A DNA stretch of 58,460 nucleotides from CAZLWA01 sp964563165 (GTDB lineage: Bacteria > CLD3 > SB21), in assembly GCA_964563165.1 (NCBI GenBank), contig CAZLWA010000069.1:1-58460 (forward strand), given 5' to 3'. The notes under the pieces are model-generated. The model was not told the origin of the DNA, did no database searches, and worked only from the letters and a program-made list of their open reading frames with translations. Both the position numbers and the translations under genes were made by a program. Shown piece by piece: positions 15,564 through 24,551 of this stretch. The stretch's first letter is position 1. Each line of letters starts with the position of its first letter.

Positions 15564-16073
15564 TCAGGCCATAAACAAATACGGTTTCCATCGCTCATCA
15601 TTAACGCCGGCGTGATTTTGAATAAAACTGAGCGGATGCGGCTTGCGCGGTTTCGTCAGCAGTTCCATCCGAACTTCATCCGTCGTTTGATCGCCTTTCC
15701 TGTTGTTGCAATGAATACAGGCGGTTACCAAATTCTCCCATGTGTCTTTACCGCCGCGTACTTTCGGAATAATATGGTCTACCGTCATCGGCTGATTTCT
15801 TGTTCCGCAATACTGGCACTGATACCCGTCACGCTTCAAAACATTTTTGCGCGACAGCATGATGCCCTTTCGCCGCTTCAAAACGAACGTGGACAGCCGC
15901 ACGATACTCGGATAAGGAAAACTATGCGACACCGAACGAATCGCTTTGCCGTCAATTTTTTCTATGACTTCCGCCTTGCCCAAAAAAATGAGTACCATAG
16001 CCTTTTTCACATGGCAAATCGTCATCGGCTCATAATTTTGATTCAATACGAGCACGTGCCCGTTAAGTAACAT
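15564..16073 (-). CDS. HNH endonuclease-family protein
   Basis: This 169-residue protein has a C-terminal HNH domain: zinc-binding CQYC and CIHC pairs around the active-site VDHIIPKVRGGKDTWENLVTAC. The N-terminal part (LNGHVLVLNQNYEPMTICHVKKAMVLIFLGKAEV) is the domain that precedes HNH in a widespread chromosomal family often written 'HNH endonuclease'. The substrate and role of that family are not established. The ATG at 16073 lacks a clear ribosome site. A strong promoter lies about 60 bases upstream. No phage or restriction genes are near, so a housekeeping role is more likely than a mobile one. Confidence 0.9.
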   Translation of the reverse strand: MLLNGHVLVLNQNYEPMTICHVKKAMVLIFLGKAEVIEKIDGKAIRSVSHSFPYPSIVRLSTFVLKRRKGIMLSRKNVLKRDGYQCQYCGTRNQPMTVDHIIPKVRGGKDTWENLVTACIHCNNRKGDQTTDEVRMELLTKPRKPHPLSFIQNHAGVNDERWKPYLFMA

Positions 16074-16134
16074 ACGTTAAATCACCAGCGCTTTCAATTG
16101 GTTGATGGAGAATTTTGTCCAACGCACATTAAAT

Positions 16135-16163
16135 AAGATACGAGAAAAACAAACTCATGTCAA
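16135..16163 (-). promoter_or_regulatory. Strong sigma70-type promoter before the HNH gene
   Basis: Minus-strand TTGACA (16163-16158, perfect -35), 17-base spacer, TATCTT (16140-16135). It lies about 60 bases before the HNH start and may also drive trpS and the genes behind it, since gaps there are short. The 16074-16287 intergenic stretch shows nothing else. Confidence 0.7.
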
Positions 16164-16287
16164 GAGAATGTTTTATTCGAATGGCATGAAATATTGATTT
16201 TAAAGGGCTCTACGGCGGATGCCGTCATTCAAAAAGGAAAACGGAATCGTTTTTTATTTCTCCGGAGTATTTTTTCGCTTGGTGTAT

Positions 16288-17181
16288 TCAGATGAGAAAA
16301 ACATCGGCCGCAGTAAAAAGAAAATAAATCAGCGCCAGGATTCCGTTCATATTGAAAAAAGCCACGCCAACCTTAGATAAATCGGAAGCGGTGACCAGCC
16401 TCTGCTCGTACCATAATATTGCGCCTATAATGCCCATTCCTATGAAATAAATCCATGACAAATGAATAAAATAGCCGACGGCGAGCAAAATCAGGAATGC
16501 CGTGACGTGAAGCATTCTCGATACCCCCAGCGCCGCTGCAATACCCAGCGTTCTGGGAATTGAAAACAGATTCTCGGACTTATCAAATTCGTAGTCCTGG
16601 CAGGCGTAGATAATATCGAACCCGGCAACCCAAGCGAGCACCCCGCAGCCCAATCCAAGAGCGGCCCAGCTCCATTCCCCCGCTATGGCCATCCAGGCGC
16701 CCAGGGGCGCGATACCCAGCGCGAGGCCCAAAAAAATATGGGCCCAGGAAGTGAACCGTTTGGTGTAAGAATAAAAAAAGACGATCGCGAGAGCCAGCGG
16801 GGATAATTGAAAACACATTTCATTCAATTCGTAGGAGGCAACGATCAGCAGCATCGAGGCGAGAAAAACAAAAAGACCCGCCTGGCCTTTATTAATAATG
16901 CCGGCGGGAATCTCTCTTCCGGCGGTTCGCGGGTTTTTGGAATCCAGAGCGGCGTCTGCAATGCGGTTGAATCCCATCGCCGCGCTGCGTGCGCCCGCCA
17001 TTGCCAGCACGATCCAAATAATTTTTTCCCACGTAACGCTGAAGTCCCGCGAAGCCAGAACCACCGACGTGAGCGCAAACGGCAAGGCAAAGATCGTGTG
17101 CGAGAACTTAATCATCCTCCCGAATGACAGGACCGAACGAACAATCGAACTCATGGATAAGGGGTTAATCGAATTCTTCAT
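16288..17181 (-). CDS. UbiA-family prenyltransferase (probable menaquinone biosynthesis)
   Basis: This 297-residue membrane enzyme with about eight helices attaches a polyprenyl chain to an aromatic acceptor. The two aspartate-rich motifs are clear: NRIADAALDSKNPRTAGREIPAG (about 72-94) and DIIYACQDYEFDKSENLFSIPRTLG. This sequence type is typical of UbiA/MqnP-like 4-hydroxybenzoate-type prenyltransferases found in bacteria that make menaquinone by the futalosine route; no other menaquinone gene is in the window to prove it. The quinone would feed the HybB-like module. The start at 17181 overlaps the end of the upstream TPR gene by 17 bases, and ATG at 17154 is an alternative. Confidence 0.85.
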   Translation of the reverse strand: MKNSINPLSMSSIVRSVLSFGRMIKFSHTIFALPFALTSVVLASRDFSVTWEKIIWIVLAMAGARSAAMGFNRIADAALDSKNPRTAGREIPAGIINKGQAGLFVFLASMLLIVASYELNEMCFQLSPLALAIVFFYSYTKRFTSWAHIFLGLALGIAPLGAWMAIAGEWSWAALGLGCGVLAWVAGFDIIYACQDYEFDKSENLFSIPRTLGIAAALGVSRMLHVTAFLILLAVGYFIHLSWIYFIGMGIIGAILWYEQRLVTASDLSKVGVAFFNMNGILALIYFLFTAADVFLI

Positions 17182-17737
17182 GCACCATCGTCATGAATTC
17201 TTCGAAAGTAATTTTCGGATAGCCGTATGATTGCGCATCCGTCAAGCAACGGCCTGCATTCACGATATCCTGCCGCAGCAGGAAAACAACGGCCTGGTGG
17301 TAAAGCGCCACGGAATATTTCGTATCAATGTCCAGCGCTTTTTTGAAACATTGTTCCGCTTTGGCAAAATCTTTCTTGTGAATGTGCCCTATACCCAGGT
17401 ACGTCAGGGCCATCGCTTCAACGCGGAAAGAATAAAGCCCGTAAGAAAAGAAAACGAGCCATTTGACCGATGGAAATGTCCTTATATGATCCAAAAACAG
17501 CTCAAAATGACGAATCGCTTCATCTACCTGCTTCTTGTTCAGACATTTTCTTCCCGCAAAAAAGTCCCGCCAAAAATACTGCACCAGCCTTCCGGGAATC
17601 AAAAAAAGCGAAGCCATCACCAGTAACTGATAAAGCTCCCAATGATAATTCGTAATCAAATAGCCGAACAGCGCCAAGACACAAAAAAGAAATACAAAGT
17701 AGGCCGTTCGATTGCGGGCGACACGATGCTTGAACAT
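17165..17737 (-). CDS. Membrane protein with TPR repeats
   Basis: This 190-residue protein has two N-terminal membrane helices (about 10-29 and 35-54), then a cytoplasmic helical part. TPR-like repeats are visible: KKQVDEAIRHFELFLDHI, AMALTYLGIGHIHKKDFAKAEQCFKKALDI and SVALYHQAVVFLLRQDIVNAGRCLTDA. It probably serves as a scaffold, but no specific family was recognised. It overlaps the prenyltransferase gene by 17 bases, so the two are co-translated, and it has its own promoter candidate in the divergent region before exoIII. Confidence 0.75.
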   Translation of the reverse strand: MFKHRVARNRTAYFVFLFCVLALFGYLITNYHWELYQLLVMASLFLIPGRLVQYFWRDFFAGRKCLNKKQVDEAIRHFELFLDHIRTFPSVKWLVFFSYGLYSFRVEAMALTYLGIGHIHKKDFAKAEQCFKKALDIDTKYSVALYHQAVVFLLRQDIVNAGRCLTDAQSYGYPKITFEEFMTMVHEEFD

Positions 17738-17812
17738 GATTGGTCTTATAACTGGTTATTGATTGCAGTCCCTCCCCCACAGGCCTGCGGGACGGAAAGG
17801 CGCCTGACACAA

Positions 17813-17841
17813 AGCATAGTAATAATTTAAAACCTTATCAA
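17813..17841 (-). promoter_or_regulatory. Candidate promoter of the TPR-prenyltransferase pair
   Basis: Minus-strand TTGATA (17841-17836), 17 bases, TATGCT (17818-17813), about 70 bases before the TPR gene ATG. It is back to back with the exoIII promoter; the two -35 boxes are eight bases apart. Confidence 0.6.
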
Positions 17842-17849
17842 GAATTTTA

Positions 17850-17878
17850 TTGCAAGATGGGGAGTAAAAAGATACATT
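17850..17878 (+). promoter_or_regulatory. Candidate promoter of the exonuclease III gene
   Basis: TTGCAA (17850-17855), 17-base spacer, TACATT (17873-17878), 35 bases before the ATG at 17914. Confidence 0.55.
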
Positions 17879-17913
17879 GCGTCAGCAAAAATTTTCTAAC
17901 GGTTTGAGGTCTG

Positions 17914-18678
17914 ATGAAAGTACTTTCGTGGAATGTGAACGGGCTGCGCGCCGCAGCGAAAAAAGGTTTTTTCGAGTGGCTCAAAAAAACGAGCCCGGAC
18001 GTGCTGTGCCTGCAGGAAATAAAAGTGCAGCTGGATCAGCTCGACCCCCCGCTGATCAATCCCCCGGGTTACTGCGGATTCTTCAATCCCGCAGAAAGAA
18101 AAGGCTACAGCGGCGTGGCGACCTACGCGAAACAAAAACCGCTGCAAATCCAAAAAGGATTCGGTATTGCCAAATTTGATTCAGAGGGGCGTGTTCTCAT
18201 GACCGATCACGGCGATTTCCTTCTCTTTAATATTTATTTTCCCAACGGCAAAATGGGCTCCGACCGCCTCGATTACAAAATGGAATTTTATGAAGAACTC
18301 CTGACCCGGTTTGACGGGCTAAAAAACCGGGGCAAGAAACTCGTCATTTGCGGAGATTACAATACCGCCCATAAAGAAATTGACCTGGCGCGGCCGAAAG
18401 AAAATGAAAAAATTTCCGGTTTTCTTCCGATCGAACGCGCCTGGATGGACAAGCTGGTGGCACACGGATATGTGGACACGTTTCGGCACTTTAATAAAGA
18501 ACCGGGCCACTATTCATGGTGGGACATGGTCACGCGCGCAAGGGAACGTAACGTGGGCTGGCGCATTGACTATCATTTTGTTTCCGAAAATCTCCTGCCG
18601 CATCTCACCCATGCCTGGATCATGCCGGAAGTCATGGGCTCCGATCATTGCCCCGTCGGCGTGGAATTGAGTTTTTAA
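17914..18678 (+). CDS. xth: Exodeoxyribonuclease III / AP endonuclease
   Basis: This 254-residue enzyme cuts DNA at abasic sites and degrades 3' ends in base excision repair. Family motifs are complete: WNVNGLRAAAKKG at the N-terminus, the metal-binding Glu in CLQEIK, YSGVATYAK, GDYNTAHKEIDLARP with the catalytic Asp and Asn, WWDMVTRARERNVGWRIDYHFVS, and the C-terminal GSDHCPVGVEL with the catalytic His. The length is standard. ATG at 17914 follows a GAGG ribosome site with 5-base spacing. It is divergent from the TPR gene and stands as a single gene before uppS. Confidence 0.95.
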   Translation: MKVLSWNVNGLRAAAKKGFFEWLKKTSPDVLCLQEIKVQLDQLDPPLINPPGYCGFFNPAERKGYSGVATYAKQKPLQIQKGFGIAKFDSEGRVLMTDHGDFLLFNIYFPNGKMGSDRLDYKMEFYEELLTRFDGLKNRGKKLVICGDYNTAHKEIDLARPKENEKISGFLPIERAWMDKLVAHGYVDTFRHFNKEPGHYSWWDMVTRARERNVGWRIDYHFVSENLLPHLTHAWIMPEVMGSDHCPVGVELSF

Positions 18679-18680
18679 TG

Positions 18681-18709
18681 TTGCAATTCAGATTCTCAAT
18701 TCCTATATT
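18681..18709 (+). promoter_or_regulatory. Candidate promoter of uppS-bamA
   Basis: TTGCAA (18681-18686), 17-base spacer, TATATT (18704-18709). It lies just after the exoIII stop and about 50 bases before the uppS start. Confidence 0.6.
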
Positions 18710-18759
18710 TGACCTCAATGCCGGTAGGATAGTGTTAAATTTTTGGAGTTCCAAATTTC

Positions 18760-19617
18760 GTGTCCCGTAACGACCATAGTGCCCCCAAATCGGTTCTCCA
18801 GCGCCTCACGAAAAGATTTTCAAAACCCAAGTACGAAAGACTATTAGCTGAAATCCGGGAACACGGTAACTTGCCCCGGCATGTCGCCATTATCATGGAC
18901 GGTAACGGACGATGGGCTAAAAAACGCGGTCTGCCGCGCATCGCCGGACACAATCAAGGCGTGAAGTCGGTCAAGGAGATTGTCGAGGCAAGCGGTGAAC
19001 TGGGTATTGAGGCGTTAACGCTGTATGCATTCAGCCATGAGAATTGGAAGCGCCCGACGTGGGAAGTATCCGCACTGATGAAGCTTTTGATGCGCACGAT
19101 TCATAATGAAATTGATAATTTGAACGCACAGAACGTCCGCGTGAAAACCATCGGCCACATAGAGCTGCTGCCGCCGGAAACGCTCAAGCAGGTTCGCCAC
19201 GCCCTGGAAGTGACGCGACACAACACCGGGCTTGTTCTGAACCTCGCCTTGAGTTACAGTTCGCGGATTGAGATTTTGGACGCCGTAAAAAAAATAGTAA
19301 ATGAAATGGCCGAACACCGGATCACCCTCGATCAACTCAGTGAAGAAAGTTTTTCCAAATATTTGGATACGTTTGATATTCCGGAGCCGGATCTGGTCAT
19401 CCGTACGAGCGGTGAATTCCGCCTCAGCAACTTCCTGCTTTGGCAGATGGCCTACGCAGAAATTTATGTAACCGACACGTATTGGCCGGATTTCCGCAGG
19501 CCGCAATTCTATGCGGCCCTTCGTGATTATCAGCATCGCGAACGGCGATTCGGGCAGGTCAGCGAACAACTGGTCCCCAAGAAGAGATCCAAAGTAACGG
19601 TGCAACGAGAAAAATAA
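18760..19617 (+). CDS. uppS: Undecaprenyl (isoprenyl) diphosphate synthase
   Basis: This cis-prenyltransferase builds the C55 carrier lipid for peptidoglycan and O-antigen from farnesyl diphosphate and isopentenyl diphosphate. The motif MDGNGRWAKKRGLPRIAGH (about 47-65) carries the catalytic aspartate; LYAFSHENWKRP, LNLALSYSSR, and PDLVIRTSGEFRLSNFLLWQMAYAE follow. The 285-residue chain has about 45 extra basic residues at the N-terminus before the core. The start is GTG at 18760 with GGAG 11 bases upstream. Linkage of uppS to bamA is common in Gram-negative bacteria. The cdsA, dxr and rseP genes often found between them are absent. Confidence 0.95.
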   Translation: MSRNDHSAPKSVLQRLTKRFSKPKYERLLAEIREHGNLPRHVAIIMDGNGRWAKKRGLPRIAGHNQGVKSVKEIVEASGELGIEALTLYAFSHENWKRPTWEVSALMKLLMRTIHNEIDNLNAQNVRVKTIGHIELLPPETLKQVRHALEVTRHNTGLVLNLALSYSSRIEILDAVKKIVNEMAEHRITLDQLSEESFSKYLDTFDIPEPDLVIRTSGEFRLSNFLLWQMAYAEIYVTDTYWPDFRRPQFYAALRDYQHRERRFGQVSEQLVPKKRSKVTVQREK

Positions 19618-19677
19618 TTTATTTACCAGGAAATGTTTCATTGAATTCATTTCCGGAAAACTGTGAGCGATTACGAG

Positions 19678-22053
19678 ATGAAGAAATATTTCAAATTAAA
19701 ATTGACTGTCGTTGGATGTATTGCCCTTCTATGGGATGTTCCGAGCATAAACGCACAGACCGATGCACCCCAGGAAAAGCCGAAAATCTCGGCTATCAAA
19801 GTCGAAGGAAACATCAAATCCGACGCGGAGCTGATTATTATCGCAACCGGCCTGAGCGTGGGTCAGGAATTCGGGATTGACGACGTCCAAAAGGCCATTC
19901 AAAACCTCTGGGACATGAATGTCTTCAAAGACATTCAGGTTTACGGCGAAAAAAAGGACGACGGTCTGGTGGTGATTTTCTCCGTCAAAGAGTATCCACG
20001 CCTGGAAGCGATTGAAATCAGCGGCGCTAAAGAAATGGAAGAAAAAGACGTTCGTCAGAAGATCGGCCTCTTCACGTCGCAGACGGTAAGCCCCCAACAT
20101 GTCAAGAAAGCGGTAGAACGAGTAAAAAGGGGTTACGCGGAGCAAGGTTACCTCAACGCGAAAGTGGAGATCAAACCTTACGTGTCCACGACGGACACGG
20201 GAAAAGTCCTGCTCAAAGTCAACATTGACGAAGGCGACAAAGTTAAGATCCGCGGCATTCATTTTCACGGTAATAGCTCGTTCAAGGAAGGCAAACTCGC
20301 AGGAACTTTCGACGACACGAAGGCAAAAAAAGGATTCTTTAAATGGTTCAAGAGCGGCGATTATGACGAGAAAAAATACAAAGAGGACTTAAAACGTCTG
20401 ATCGCTTTTTACAAAAAGAACGGGTTCCGCGACATCCAAATAACCAAAGATTCCATATACTATGCAGCCAATAACAAAGACCTGCACCTTGATATTTGGG
20501 TTGACGAAGGGGTGAAATACTACATCGGCACGATTACCTGGACGGGCAATACATTATTTTCCGGTGCGGAATTGTCGGCAGCGCTGGGCTTTGACCGCGG
20601 CGATGTGTACAACCAGGAAAAATACGACAGAACCATGCAGGAACATGTCAATGCCCTTTTTTACGATAAGGGCTACATTTACGCGCAAATTGTTCCGGTG
20701 GAAAAAGCCTTGGGCAAGGACACGCTGAACCTTGACTTCATCGTCACCGAGGGCAATCAAGTCTATATTGACAAGGTCGAAATAAAGAACAACACTAAAA
20801 CAAAGGAAAAAGTGATACGCCGCGACGTCGTCGCATTTCCCGGCGATAAATTCAGCCGTGAGGCTTTGATCCGCACGCAGCGCAATTTGATGGTCTTGAA
20901 CTATTTTGAAAACGTTATTCCCGATGTTCAGCCGACCGGCGCCGACAAAGTGAATGTCGTGGTCACGGTAACGGAAAAGCCGACGGACACGGCGAACCTA
21001 TCCATGGGATACAGCGCCACCGACGGTTTGATCGGTTCGGCCGGCGTCGCGTTCAATAATTTCTTAGGCAACGGACAAGCAGTGAATATGAACGTCCAGT
21101 TAGGTGGAAGCGGTTACCGGGTTTTTTCCGTTGGTTTTAATGAGCCGTTTCTTTTTGACACACGAACATCGTTTGGAACAAGTCTGTACTATTCCTACGA
21201 TGGAAACCGGCGCGCCCAGGTTCTTGGCTACAAAAGCAAGAGTTATGGCGGCTCGCTTACTTTCGGAAGACGGCTCAAATGGCCCGATGATTATTTCTCT
21301 GCCAGTTGGTCCGTTAGCTACGCTAATTCCACGTTGAAGCCGCTGGATGCCAGCAATCTCCTGCCGCAATTCAGTTACGGAGTGCAAAAGGCCATTACGC
21401 TTTCGCAAGTCATTCAACGGGACAGTCGCGACGCGGCTGAATTTCCACGAACCGGATCCACGCACACGCTTACGACAGACGTCGGATTCGTATTGATCGA
21501 TACGACCGGCTTTGCGAACAGCGTGCGCGTGCTCCCACGAGATTACACACGATACACTTTTCGCACTCAAAATTACATGCCTGCGTTCTGGTCCTTTGTT
21601 CTCTACACCGACATCTCTGTGGGTTACGCGCGCACGTTTAAGAAATCCTCGACGGTGGAAGAAATCCCGCAATTGGACCGTTTTTATATGGGCGGCGGCG
21701 CGCTGGACATCGGTTCAGTTCAATTGCGCGGCTACGGAGGCCGCGCCGTCGGACCAAAAGACCGAGGGTTTCCCGTAGGAGGTTCGACGATGTTTAAATA
21801 TTCGATGGAACTGCGCTTACCGGTGATTCCAAGCCCAACGATGTACGTGCTTGGTTTCATGGAGGCCGGTAATGTGTTCCGATCACTCAGCGAATCCGAT
21901 CCTTTTAAAGTCATTCGTTCAGTAGGCTACGGATTCCGTTTATTCATGCCGCTCGTAGGCGTCATCGGTCTCGACGTCGGATACGGGTTAGATCGACGCG
22001 ATAAGAGCCGCAATTTCCCAAAATTCCATTTTCAGCTGGGCCAGCAATTTTAA
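19678..22053 (+). CDS. bamA: Outer membrane protein assembly factor BamA
   Basis: BamA folds and inserts beta-barrel proteins into the outer membrane. The protein has a signal peptide (MKKYFKLKLTVVGCIALLWDVPSINA), five POTRA-like domains of about 75 residues each (the first begins ISAIKVEGNIKSDAELI, the last VYIDKVEIKNNTKTKEKVIRRD), and a C-terminal barrel. The barrel includes the conserved VRGY-like loop (LRGYGGRAVGP) and ends in phenylalanine (FQLGQQF), as expected for an outer membrane protein. An in-frame GTG at 19663 is possible, but ATG at 19678 begins the signal peptide. Two ompH genes follow. Confidence 0.96.
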   Translation: MKKYFKLKLTVVGCIALLWDVPSINAQTDAPQEKPKISAIKVEGNIKSDAELIIIATGLSVGQEFGIDDVQKAIQNLWDMNVFKDIQVYGEKKDDGLVVIFSVKEYPRLEAIEISGAKEMEEKDVRQKIGLFTSQTVSPQHVKKAVERVKRGYAEQGYLNAKVEIKPYVSTTDTGKVLLKVNIDEGDKVKIRGIHFHGNSSFKEGKLAGTFDDTKAKKGFFKWFKSGDYDEKKYKEDLKRLIAFYKKNGFRDIQITKDSIYYAANNKDLHLDIWVDEGVKYYIGTITWTGNTLFSGAELSAALGFDRGDVYNQEKYDRTMQEHVNALFYDKGYIYAQIVPVEKALGKDTLNLDFIVTEGNQVYIDKVEIKNNTKTKEKVIRRDVVAFPGDKFSREALIRTQRNLMVLNYFENVIPDVQPTGADKVNVVVTVTEKPTDTANLSMGYSATDGLIGSAGVAFNNFLGNGQAVNMNVQLGGSGYRVFSVGFNEPFLFDTRTSFGTSLYYSYDGNRRAQVLGYKSKSYGGSLTFGRRLKWPDDYFSASWSVSYANSTLKPLDASNLLPQFSYGVQKAITLSQVIQRDSRDAAEFPRTGSTHTLTTDVGFVLIDTTGFANSVRVLPRDYTRYTFRTQNYMPAFWSFVLYTDISVGYARTFKKSSTVEEIPQLDRFYMGGGALDIGSVQLRGYGGRAVGPKDRGFPVGGSTMFKYSMELRLPVIPSPTMYVLGFMEAGNVFRSLSESDPFKVIRSVGYGFRLFMPLVGVIGLDVGYGLDRRDKSRNFPKFHFQLGQQF

Positions 22054-22063
22054 AGGAGTTATT

Positions 22064-22744
22064 TTGAAAATACCGTTTGAAAAAATATTTTGGTTGTGTA
22101 TCATCCTGGCGACCTGGGAATTCCTCTTGACACCCCGCGTATCTGCTCAAGGTAAGATCGGGTATATTGACTTCCAATACCTGATTTCGCAAGTTAAATC
22201 GGCGGATGATGTCCAGCTCGAACTTCAAAAACGCGCAGCCGAATGGACGACGCAATTGGAAGCCATGAAAGACAGCCTTGCAAATCTGGAAAAAGACCTG
22301 GAAACGATCAGTATCACGCTGACCAAGCCCAGCCGCGATATTCTCAACCGGAGAATTATCGAGGAAAGACGAAAGATCGCCGCATTTCAGGAACAGAAAT
22401 TTTCACCCGTCAACGGCGACCTGTATAAGAAACAGCAGGAGCTTTTGCAGCCCGTCATCGACAAAATAAAGAAGGCGATCGATAACATCCGTCTCAAAGA
22501 AAAATACGATGTGATCTTTGATATTTCGACGGGCAATCCGGTTTCCATCGATAAGAAATCCGATCTCACTCTCCTGGTGATTGATGAACTTGGCGCGGTG
22601 GGATTGACCGTGAAAGAACAAGGGCAAGACCTCAAAAATGCCAGCTCGTCCAAAGACGTAAAAAAAGACGATAAAAAAATTGTGACCCCTCCGAAGAACA
22701 CCAAGGAGGATCCTATTACACCCGTTAAAAAAGATGACCAGTGA
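22064..22744 (+). CDS. OmpH/Skp-like periplasmic chaperone (first copy)
   Basis: Skp-type chaperones hold unfolded outer membrane proteins on their way to BamA. The 226-residue protein has a signal peptide (about 1-27), then KIGYIDFQYLISQVKSADDVQLELQKRA typical of OmpH, a long coiled coil, QQELLQPVIDKIKKAIDNIRLKEKYDVIFD, and a charged C-terminal tail rich in Lys and Asp. The start is TTG at 22064 with a strong AAAGGAG site, 10 bases after the bamA stop. It is a paralogue of the next gene, and such tandem pairs after bamA are common in FCB-group bacteria. Confidence 0.9.
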   Translation: MKIPFEKIFWLCIILATWEFLLTPRVSAQGKIGYIDFQYLISQVKSADDVQLELQKRAAEWTTQLEAMKDSLANLEKDLETISITLTKPSRDILNRRIIEERRKIAAFQEQKFSPVNGDLYKKQQELLQPVIDKIKKAIDNIRLKEKYDVIFDISTGNPVSIDKKSDLTLLVIDELGAVGLTVKEQGQDLKNASSSKDVKKDDKKIVTPPKNTKEDPITPVKKDDQ

Positions 22745-22795
22745 TTTTGAAGTGAAATTAATCAACTTATCATTCATATACTCAAGGAGAATACG

Positions 22796-23368
22796 GTGAA
22801 ACAATTCATGCTCGCATTAGGCTTCTGTTTAGTGACCGTCGGTGCCGGTTTCGCGCAATCGAAGATCGGCTATGCGGACTCACAAAAAATTCTTGCTTCG
22901 CTTAAAGAAACACAGGCCGTCCAGGTGAAACTACAGCAAGAACAAGAGAAAATGTACAAGCAATATCAGTATCTTCAAGATTCCCTCAACACAGCCCAGG
23001 ATGATTATGTCAAGAATGTGAAAGACAACCCGCTGTTGAAAGACAATATGAAACGCTCCATACAAAAAGGACTTGAGGAACTGGCGTATCTCGTGCAGAC
23101 CTCCGGGCAGAAATTTCAGGAAGAACTCGGAAAAAAACAGCAAGAGCTCATGCAGCCTGTGATTGATAAAGTCAAAAAAGCCATAGAAAATGTCCGCAAG
23201 GCCGACGGCTTGGATTTCGTTTTGGATTCTGCGTCCGGCATCTTACTGTCGAATGACACCAAATACGATTTGACCCAAAAAACGATAGATGAACTCATTA
23301 AAATGGCCGGCGCCGTCGAGTCGAAAGACACCGGTAAAGATAAAGGAAAAGACACGGAAAAAAAATAG
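22796..23368 (+). CDS. OmpH/Skp-like periplasmic chaperone (second copy)
   Basis: This 190-residue protein has a signal peptide (MKQFMLALGFCLVTVGAGFAQ), KIGYADSQKILASLKETQAVQVKLQQEQ, a coiled coil, then KQQELMQPVIDKVKKAIENVRKADGLDFVLD, which matches the same segment in the first copy. The C-terminus is a lysine- and aspartate-rich tail. The start is GTG at 22796, preceded by AAGGAG. The gene ends just before a strong terminator, so bamA and the two chaperones form one unit separate from lpxD. Confidence 0.92.
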   Translation: MKQFMLALGFCLVTVGAGFAQSKIGYADSQKILASLKETQAVQVKLQQEQEKMYKQYQYLQDSLNTAQDDYVKNVKDNPLLKDNMKRSIQKGLEELAYLVQTSGQKFQEELGKKQQELMQPVIDKVKKAIENVRKADGLDFVLDSASGILLSNDTKYDLTQKTIDELIKMAGAVESKDTGKDKGKDTEKK

Positions 23369-23392
23369 AACGCTTTTGACATTCACTTGCAT

Positions 23393-23427
23393 AATGGAAA
23401 CTCACAACCGGAGTTTCCATTTTTTTT
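23393..23427 (+). terminator. Rho-independent terminator after bamA-ompH-ompH
   Basis: An 11-bp perfect stem (AATGGAAACTC with GAGTTTCCATT) has a 7-base loop and is followed by a run of T to 23427. It lies 24 bases after the ompH stop. The A-rich left arm could also work in the other direction, but no minus-strand gene ends here. Confidence 0.92.
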
Positions 23428-23447
23428 AACGGTTCGGATGCGTAACG

Positions 23448-24485
23448 ATGAAACCTGGATTGCACACATTCTCACGAATTGCCAAGCGCCTGAAATTGAA
23501 ATTTACCGGCGACGACATTGCCGTTTCAGGAATAAACGAGCCCGCGACGGCGGGCCGGCACGAAATGATTTTTGTGATGAATAAAAATGTTTTGCGGAAA
23601 AAAGAGCGCATCGTCTCCAAGGCCTGGGTCATTGACGAATCGCTTGCCTCCCCTTCCGTGAAGGATTTTCTGACCGCAGCCAAAATCACGAGTTGTGTCA
23701 GCGTGAATATCCATGAAGATTTTATCAGAGTGATCAATCTGTTGTATCCGGAAAAAAAACTCAAAGCCGGTATTCATAAGACGGCCCTGGTTCATCCGAC
23801 GGCAACCGTTAAAAAAAGTGTACGTATCGGCGCGTATTGCGTTATCGATTCGGGATCCGTGTTGGCGAAAAACGTTCACATCATGGCTCACGGCGTGATC
23901 GGAAAAAATGTCCGTATCGGTAAGAACACGAAGCTTTACCCGCACGTAACCATCTATGATCATTGTGAAATCGGAAACAACGTGATCGTTCATTCCGGAA
24001 CGGTCATTGGCAGCGACGGCTTCGGCTATTACAAAAAACAGGGCCGCCACCTCAAAATACCGCACGTCGGAAAAACAGTGATAGAAGACGATGTGGAGAT
24101 CGGAGCCAATTGCTGCATTGATCGCGGAACGCTTGGGGAAACCCGGATCCGAAAAGGCGCCAAACTCGATAACCTGATTCAGGTCGCGCATAATGTGAGT
24201 ATTGGCGAACACACGCTGATCGCGGCACAAGCAGGTATCGCCGGAAGCACCACGATTGGAAACTCCGTAATCATTGCGGGGCAGGCTGGCCTTGTGGACC
24301 ACATTGAGATCGGTGACGGCGCCACCATCGCAGCGCAGTCCGGAGTCATTGCGTCTGTTGAAAAAGGAAAAACCGTTTCCGGCTACCCGGCACGCGATCA
24401 TTTCGAGTCCTTAAAGAAAGAGGCCTTTATTCAAAAAATTCCGCAAATCGTGAAAATGCTCTCCGAAAAGAAGAATGAGAAATAA
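23448..24485 (+). CDS. lpxD: UDP-3-O-(3-hydroxyacyl)glucosamine N-acyltransferase
   Basis: LpxD adds the N-linked hydroxyacyl chain in lipid A synthesis. The 345-residue protein has an N-terminal uridine-binding domain, then a left-handed beta helix of hexapeptide repeats from about residue 103 (HPTATVKKSVRIGAYCVID) to 320. The catalytic histidine lies in IQVAHNVSIGEHTLIAAQAGIAG, and GTVIGSDGFGYY is the LpxD signature. A C-terminal helix (about 320-345) completes it. ATG at 23448 follows the terminator by 20 bases; no clear promoter was found, so read-through or an unseen promoter must serve it. Confidence 0.95.
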   Translation: MKPGLHTFSRIAKRLKLKFTGDDIAVSGINEPATAGRHEMIFVMNKNVLRKKERIVSKAWVIDESLASPSVKDFLTAAKITSCVSVNIHEDFIRVINLLYPEKKLKAGIHKTALVHPTATVKKSVRIGAYCVIDSGSVLAKNVHIMAHGVIGKNVRIGKNTKLYPHVTIYDHCEIGNNVIVHSGTVIGSDGFGYYKKQGRHLKIPHVGKTVIEDDVEIGANCCIDRGTLGETRIRKGAKLDNLIQVAHNVSIGEHTLIAAQAGIAGSTTIGNSVIIAGQAGLVDHIEIGDGATIAAQSGVIASVEKGKTVSGYPARDHFESLKKEAFIQKIPQIVKMLSEKKNEK

Positions 24486-24498
24486 TTTAAATTGTGAA

Positions 24499-24527
24499 TT
24501 GAAAGTAAAGCCATGAGTGTTTAGATT
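24499..24527 (+). promoter_or_regulatory. Candidate promoter of ruvB
   Basis: TTGAAA (24499-24504), 17-base spacer, TAGATT (24522-24527), followed by an AAGGAG ribosome site (24538-24543) and the TTG start. The leader would be only about 18 bases. Confidence 0.5.
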
Positions 24528-24551
24528 GTAAGGAAATAAGGAGCTTAACCA

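Noticed and set aside
16212..16225. Small inverted repeat ACGGC/GCCGT downstream of the UbiA-type gene
   Set aside because: The stem is only five pairs and no T run follows on either strand.
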